Shown here: piece by piece, positions 6,677 to 9,452 of the stretch
Position numbering within the stretch: the first letter of the stretch is position 1
Layout of the letters: each line of letters starts with the position of its first letter
Assembly: GCA_017989775.1 (NCBI GenBank)
Contig: JAGNPF010000032.1
Span: 1-9,452 of the forward strand
Length of the DNA stretch: 9,452 nucleotides
Direction: 5' to 3'
From: Flavobacterium sp.
GTDB taxonomy: Bacteria > Bacteroidota > Bacteroidia > Flavobacteriales > Flavobacteriaceae
Program-made: the position numbers and the translations under genes
Notes under the pieces: model-generated
Databases searched by the model: none
The model's input: the letters and a program-made list of their open reading frames with translations, nothing else
Told to the model about the DNA's origin: nothing

Positions 6677-8782
6677 ATGCTGGCTCCTTCCTATCAAAAG
6701 TTAACAAACATTTTATCTGCTTCCATTGATTCCAAACGCATTTTGACCAATCCATTGCAAACCCTTGCTTATGGAACCGATGCCAGTTTTTATAGATTGA
6801 TTCCCAAAATCGTCATTCTGGCGCACAACGAAGCCGAAGTCACCGAAATTATAAAAGAAGCCAAAAAACTCGATATTGCCTTGACTTTTCGCGCAGCAGG
6901 AACCAGTTTGTCGGGTCAGGCGATTACCGATTCGGTTTTGGTGGTGGCCACACACGGCTGGAAAAGTTTCGAACTTTTGGAAAACAACCAAAAAATAAAA
7001 TTGGAACCCGGAATTGTAGGCGCAAGAGCCAATACTTTTTTGGCACCTCACGGATTGAAAATTGGTCCAGATCCAGCTTCCATCGGGGCAGCTATGATTG
7101 GAGGAATCGTTGCCAACAACGCCAGCGGAATGTGTTGCGGAACGGCACAAAACTCCTATCAAACCATAGCCGATATCCGAATTGTTTTGAACGACGGAAC
7201 GATTCTGGACACGGCAGATTCTGAAAGTGTCACGAAATTCAAAACCAATCAAAAGGCCTTGATTCAAGAAATAGAAAGTCTTAGGGATACCATCAAAAAC
7301 GATAAAACGCTCTATCATTTTATCAAAAATAAATTCAAAATAAAAAACACCACGGGCTACAGCATCAATGCCTTGGTCGATTATCAAGACCCAATTGAAA
7401 TCATCAAACATTTGATGGTGGGTTCGGAAGGAACTTTGGCTTTTATTTCGAATGTGACTTTCAAAACAGTTATTGACGAAAAGTACAAATCCTGTTCTTT
7501 GCTTATTTTCAACACGATTCAAGATGCTTGCAATGCGACTATTTTATTGAAATCAGCACCAGTTGCAGCGGTAGAATTATTGGATAGGGAATCCATTCGT
7601 TCGGTCGAAAACGACCCTGATGCACCGGAATATTTTAGAACTTTACCCGAATCGGCTTGTGCGTTGTTGGTCGAATGTCGTGACAATGATTTGGCAGTTT
7701 TACAACAAAAACAAGAAGCTATTCGATTGCAAATTGAGTCGATTCCCACTTATACGGATTACGAATTTACGAGCAATCCCAAACAATATTATTTCAATTG
7801 GAAAGCCCGAAAAGGCTTGTTGCCAACAGTTGGCGGACTGCGAAAAAACGGAACTTCGGTTATCATTGAAGATGTTGCTTTTCCTTTGCCACAACTCGCC
7901 GATGCTTGTTTGGCCTTGAAAGATTTGTTCAAAAAATACGAATACCACGATGCCGTTTTGTTTGGTCACGCCTTGGAAGGCAATCTGCATTTTGTGTTTT
8001 CCCAAGATTTTTCGAACCAATCCGAAGTCAATCGTTATGAAAAATTGATGGCGGAATTGGCGGATTTAGTCGTGAATCGATTTAATGGTTCTTTGAAAGC
8101 AGAACACGGAACAGGGCGAAATATGGCACCATTTGTGGAAAAAGAATGGGGAACGGCGGCTTACGAAATTATGAAACGCATCAAAAACATTTTTGATCCG
8201 AATAACAAAATCAATCCCGATGTTTTAATCAATCCCGATCCGAAAGCGCATCTCAAAAACTTGAAACCAATGCCCGAATCCCACGCCATTGTTGACAAAT
8301 GTATGGAATGTGGCTTCTGCGAACCGCATTGCGTTTCCGAAGGTTTGACTTTGTCGCCACGTCAAAGAATCGTGATTGCCAGAGAAATAAGCCGTTTGGA
8401 AGAAACGAATGAAGATGCCCAACGTTTGGCAGCCATCCGAAAAGACGTAAGCTATCAATTGGATGAAACCTGCGCCACCGACGGACTTTGCGCCTTGGCC
8501 TGTCCCGTTCATATCGATACCGGAAAATTCGTGAAAACTTGGCGTGCCAATGAACTAAGCGACGGCAATAAAAAAGTGGCCGCTTACATTGGTTCGAATA
8601 TGGCGGGAACCACGGCCATTATGAGAACCGGATTGAAAATGGTTTCGTTTTTCCATTCCATTCTTGGAACTACAATTATGACCGCTTTGTCCAACGGTTT
8701 CCATTTTATTACGTTTGGAAAAGTGCCAAAATGGATTCCCGAAATGCCCAAAGGAGCCAATAAAATAAATACAAAAAATTAA
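6677..8782 (+). CDS. FAD-linked D-2-hydroxyacid (D-lactate-type) dehydrogenase, FAD and 4Fe-4S part
   Basis: The 701 residues follow the order of the long FAD/Fe-S dehydrogenases (Dld-II and YdiJ type). The FAD-binding PCMH region (about 40-265) contains RAAGTSLSG (72-80), GPDPASIGAAMIGGIVANNASG (130-151) and VGSEGTLAF (248-256). The FAD-oxidase C-terminal region (about 270-520) has GHALEGNLHFVF (430-441) and EHGTGRN (476-482). Two 4Fe-4S sites follow: C542xxC545xxC548xxxC552, and C599...C605...C609-Pro. Such enzymes oxidise D-lactate, D-2-hydroxyglutarate or a similar acid and pass electrons to quinone at the inner membrane face. The substrate cannot be chosen from sequence. In long single-chain members a cysteine-rich CCG domain follows. 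Here the chain stops at 8782, inside a palindrome, and the CCG domain is encoded by the next gene in the same frame. The start is the first ATG and leaves a normal N-terminus. Confidence 0.92.
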   Translation: MLAPSYQKLTNILSASIDSKRILTNPLQTLAYGTDASFYRLIPKIVILAHNEAEVTEIIKEAKKLDIALTFRAAGTSLSGQAITDSVLVVATHGWKSFELLENNQKIKLEPGIVGARANTFLAPHGLKIGPDPASIGAAMIGGIVANNASGMCCGTAQNSYQTIADIRIVLNDGTILDTADSESVTKFKTNQKALIQEIESLRDTIKNDKTLYHFIKNKFKIKNTTGYSINALVDYQDPIEIIKHLMVGSEGTLAFISNVTFKTVIDEKYKSCSLLIFNTIQDACNATILLKSAPVAAVELLDRESIRSVENDPDAPEYFRTLPESACALLVECRDNDLAVLQQKQEAIRLQIESIPTYTDYEFTSNPKQYYFNWKARKGLLPTVGGLRKNGTSVIIEDVAFPLPQLADACLALKDLFKKYEYHDAVLFGHALEGNLHFVFSQDFSNQSEVNRYEKLMAELADLVVNRFNGSLKAEHGTGRNMAPFVEKEWGTAAYEIMKRIKNIFDPNNKINPDVLINPDPKAHLKNLKPMPESHAIVDKCMECGFCEPHCVSEGLTLSPRQRIVIAREISRLEETNEDAQRLAAIRKDVSYQLDETCATDGLCALACPVHIDTGKFVKTWRANELSDGNKKVAAYIGSNMAGTTAIMRTGLKMVSFFHSILGTTIMTALSNGFHFITFGKVPKWIPEMPKGANKINTKN

Positions 8783-8839
8783 CCGCAAATTCGCAGATTT
8801 TTATCTGAAAATTAAAAAAATCTGCGAATCTGCGGTTAA
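8779..8839 (+). repeat. 61-base near-perfect palindrome between the two dehydrogenase genes
   Basis: Arms of 24 bases (8779-8802 and 8816-8839) pair at 23 positions, with one A-C mismatch (8788/8830), around a 13-base loop. The outer ends are TTAACCGC and GCGGTTAA. The left end supplies the TAA stop of the upstream gene. No T run follows the right arm, so it is not a typical intrinsic terminator for the + strand. It resembles the 'accgcaaattcgca' palindromic repeats that I recall from flavobacterial intergenic DNA; that recollection was not checked by search. Roles could include mRNA stabilisation of the upstream cistron or differential expression. Confidence 0.85.
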
Positions 8840-8857
8840 CCTTTTAACAAAACAACA

Positions 8858-9452
8858 ATGAATACAACTTCCGATTTAAAAGTAGTGTACTTCCCTTCCT
8901 GCATCAACAGGAGTATGGGCAAAAATAGTTTTCAAAGTACGGACGATTTACAATTAACAGAACTTACCCACCGTTTGTTGGTTCGTGCCGGATTTACCAT
9001 AATTTATCCCGAAGCCATGGACACGCATTGTTGCGGAATGCCGTTTTCCAGCAAAGGTTTTGCCGAAGCCAATCACGCCCAATCCGAGGCATTGGAAACT
9101 GCCCTTTTGAAAGCCTCCGAAAACGGAAAATATCCCGTTTTATACGATATGAGTCCGTGTTTTTACCATTCGAAAGAAGAGTTTTCCAAAAACCTGAAAA
9201 TTGTCGATCCCATCGAATTTATGCTGGATTACGTGATGCCGCAATTAACAGTAAAAAGCAAAAAAGATACCGTGGCAGTTTTCCCGGTTTGTTCGGTCAA
9301 AAAAATTGGAAAAACGGAACAACTTTTGGCTTTGTGCCAACTTTGTGCCAACAATGTCACCCTTATTGACAGCAATTGTTGTGGTTTTGCTGGTGACCGA
9401 GGCTTCCTGGTTCCAGAACTCAACGAACACGGTTTGCGCGAACTAAAAGCAC
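8858..9452 (+). CDS. CCG-domain (cysteine-rich, Fe-S) subunit or C-terminal half of the dehydrogenase, 3' truncated
   Basis: An open frame begins at the ATG at 8858 (A-rich leader AACAAAACAACA) and leaves the window after 198 codons. It carries two cysteine-rich CCG (DUF224, HdrD/GlpC-type) repeats. The first has YFPSC (Cys15), then THCCGMPFSSKG (58-60 CCG) and a Cys at 101. The second has FPVCSVKK (Cys145), then SNCCGFAGDRGFLVPELNEHGLR (174-176 CCG). The GFAGDRGF...PEL.. ending is the one seen at the C-terminus of single-chain Dld-II-type dehydrogenases, so only a few dozen residues should be missing. CCG repeats bind Fe-S or related cofactors and pass electrons from flavin to quinone. The gene follows the FAD subunit by 75 bases, in the same frame, with the palindrome in the gap. 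It is most likely the partner subunit of that protein. Confidence 0.88.
   Translation, partial: MNTTSDLKVVYFPSCINRSMGKNSFQSTDDLQLTELTHRLLVRAGFTIIYPEAMDTHCCGMPFSSKGFAEANHAQSEALETALLKASENGKYPVLYDMSPCFYHSKEEFSKNLKIVDPIEFMLDYVMPQLTVKSKKDTVAVFPVCSVKKIGKTEQLLALCQLCANNVTLIDSNCCGFAGDRGFLVPELNEHGLRELKA

Noticed and set aside
6713..7522. Long minus-strand open frame of 269 codons opposite the dehydrogenase gene
   Set aside because: It lies wholly within the well-supported FAD dehydrogenase gene on the other strand. Its translation is rich in Phe, Asn, Cys and Gly with no family motif, and no promoter or start context was seen.
8771..8785. Programmed frameshift at the A-run A AAA AAT before the dehydrogenase stop
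   Set aside because: The downstream CCG gene is in the same frame as the upstream gene, so a frameshift would move away from it. Only stop readthrough through three TAA codons would join them, which is unlikely.
8779..8839. Palindrome as an intrinsic terminator
   Set aside because: The right arm is followed by CCTTTTAAC rather than a T run, and a functional partner gene starts 19 bases later.
9028..9369. Plus-strand open frame of 113 codons near the right edge
   Set aside because: It overlaps the CCG-domain gene in another frame. The CCG frame has matching cysteine motifs, whereas this one is Arg/Phe-rich and featureless.

Overview
The window looks like chromosomal DNA of a Flavobacterium-like member of the Bacteroidota. 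The signs are a TonB-dependent receptor followed by a DUF5689-type surface lipoprotein, promoters of the TTTG-N19-TAnnTTTG type, A-rich translation leaders without clear Shine-Dalgarno sites, and moderately low GC. All seven genes read on the + strand. No tRNA, rRNA, CRISPR array or insertion sequence was seen.

Layout. (1) 1-3371: the 3' part of an outer-membrane TonB-dependent receptor, then 12 bases later a lipoprotein with a DUF5689 region and a jelly-roll-like C-terminal domain, closed by a strong intrinsic terminator. This is a typical envelope uptake/binding pair. (2) 3403-4850: an S66 LD-carboxypeptidase with an apparent signal peptide, and a YraN (UPF0102) nuclease-fold protein. The 58-base gap between them is almost wholly a degenerate 7-base tandem repeat. 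(3) 4871-5664: a well-formed promoter, a small protein with a C-terminal ACT-like domain, and a terminator. (4) 5692-6619: a lone, AT-rich Fic-domain AMP transferase carrying its own N-terminal inhibitory motif, preceded by a promoter-like box and dyads with ATTTGT/ACAAAT half-sites. (5) 6677-9452: a D-2-hydroxyacid (D-lactate-type) dehydrogenase in two adjacent pieces. The first is an FAD plus 4Fe-4S protein of 701 residues. The second is a cysteine-rich CCG-domain protein that runs off the right edge. The two lie in the same reading frame and are separated by a near-perfect 61-base palindrome that carries all three in-frame stop codons between them.

Most of the coding content is ordinary. 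The more interesting signals are between genes: the palindrome that separates the two dehydrogenase pieces, a related single arm ahead of fic, the heptad repeat ahead of yraN, and TTTGT/ACAAA dyads at all three recognisable promoter regions. I see no convincing new multi-gene system.
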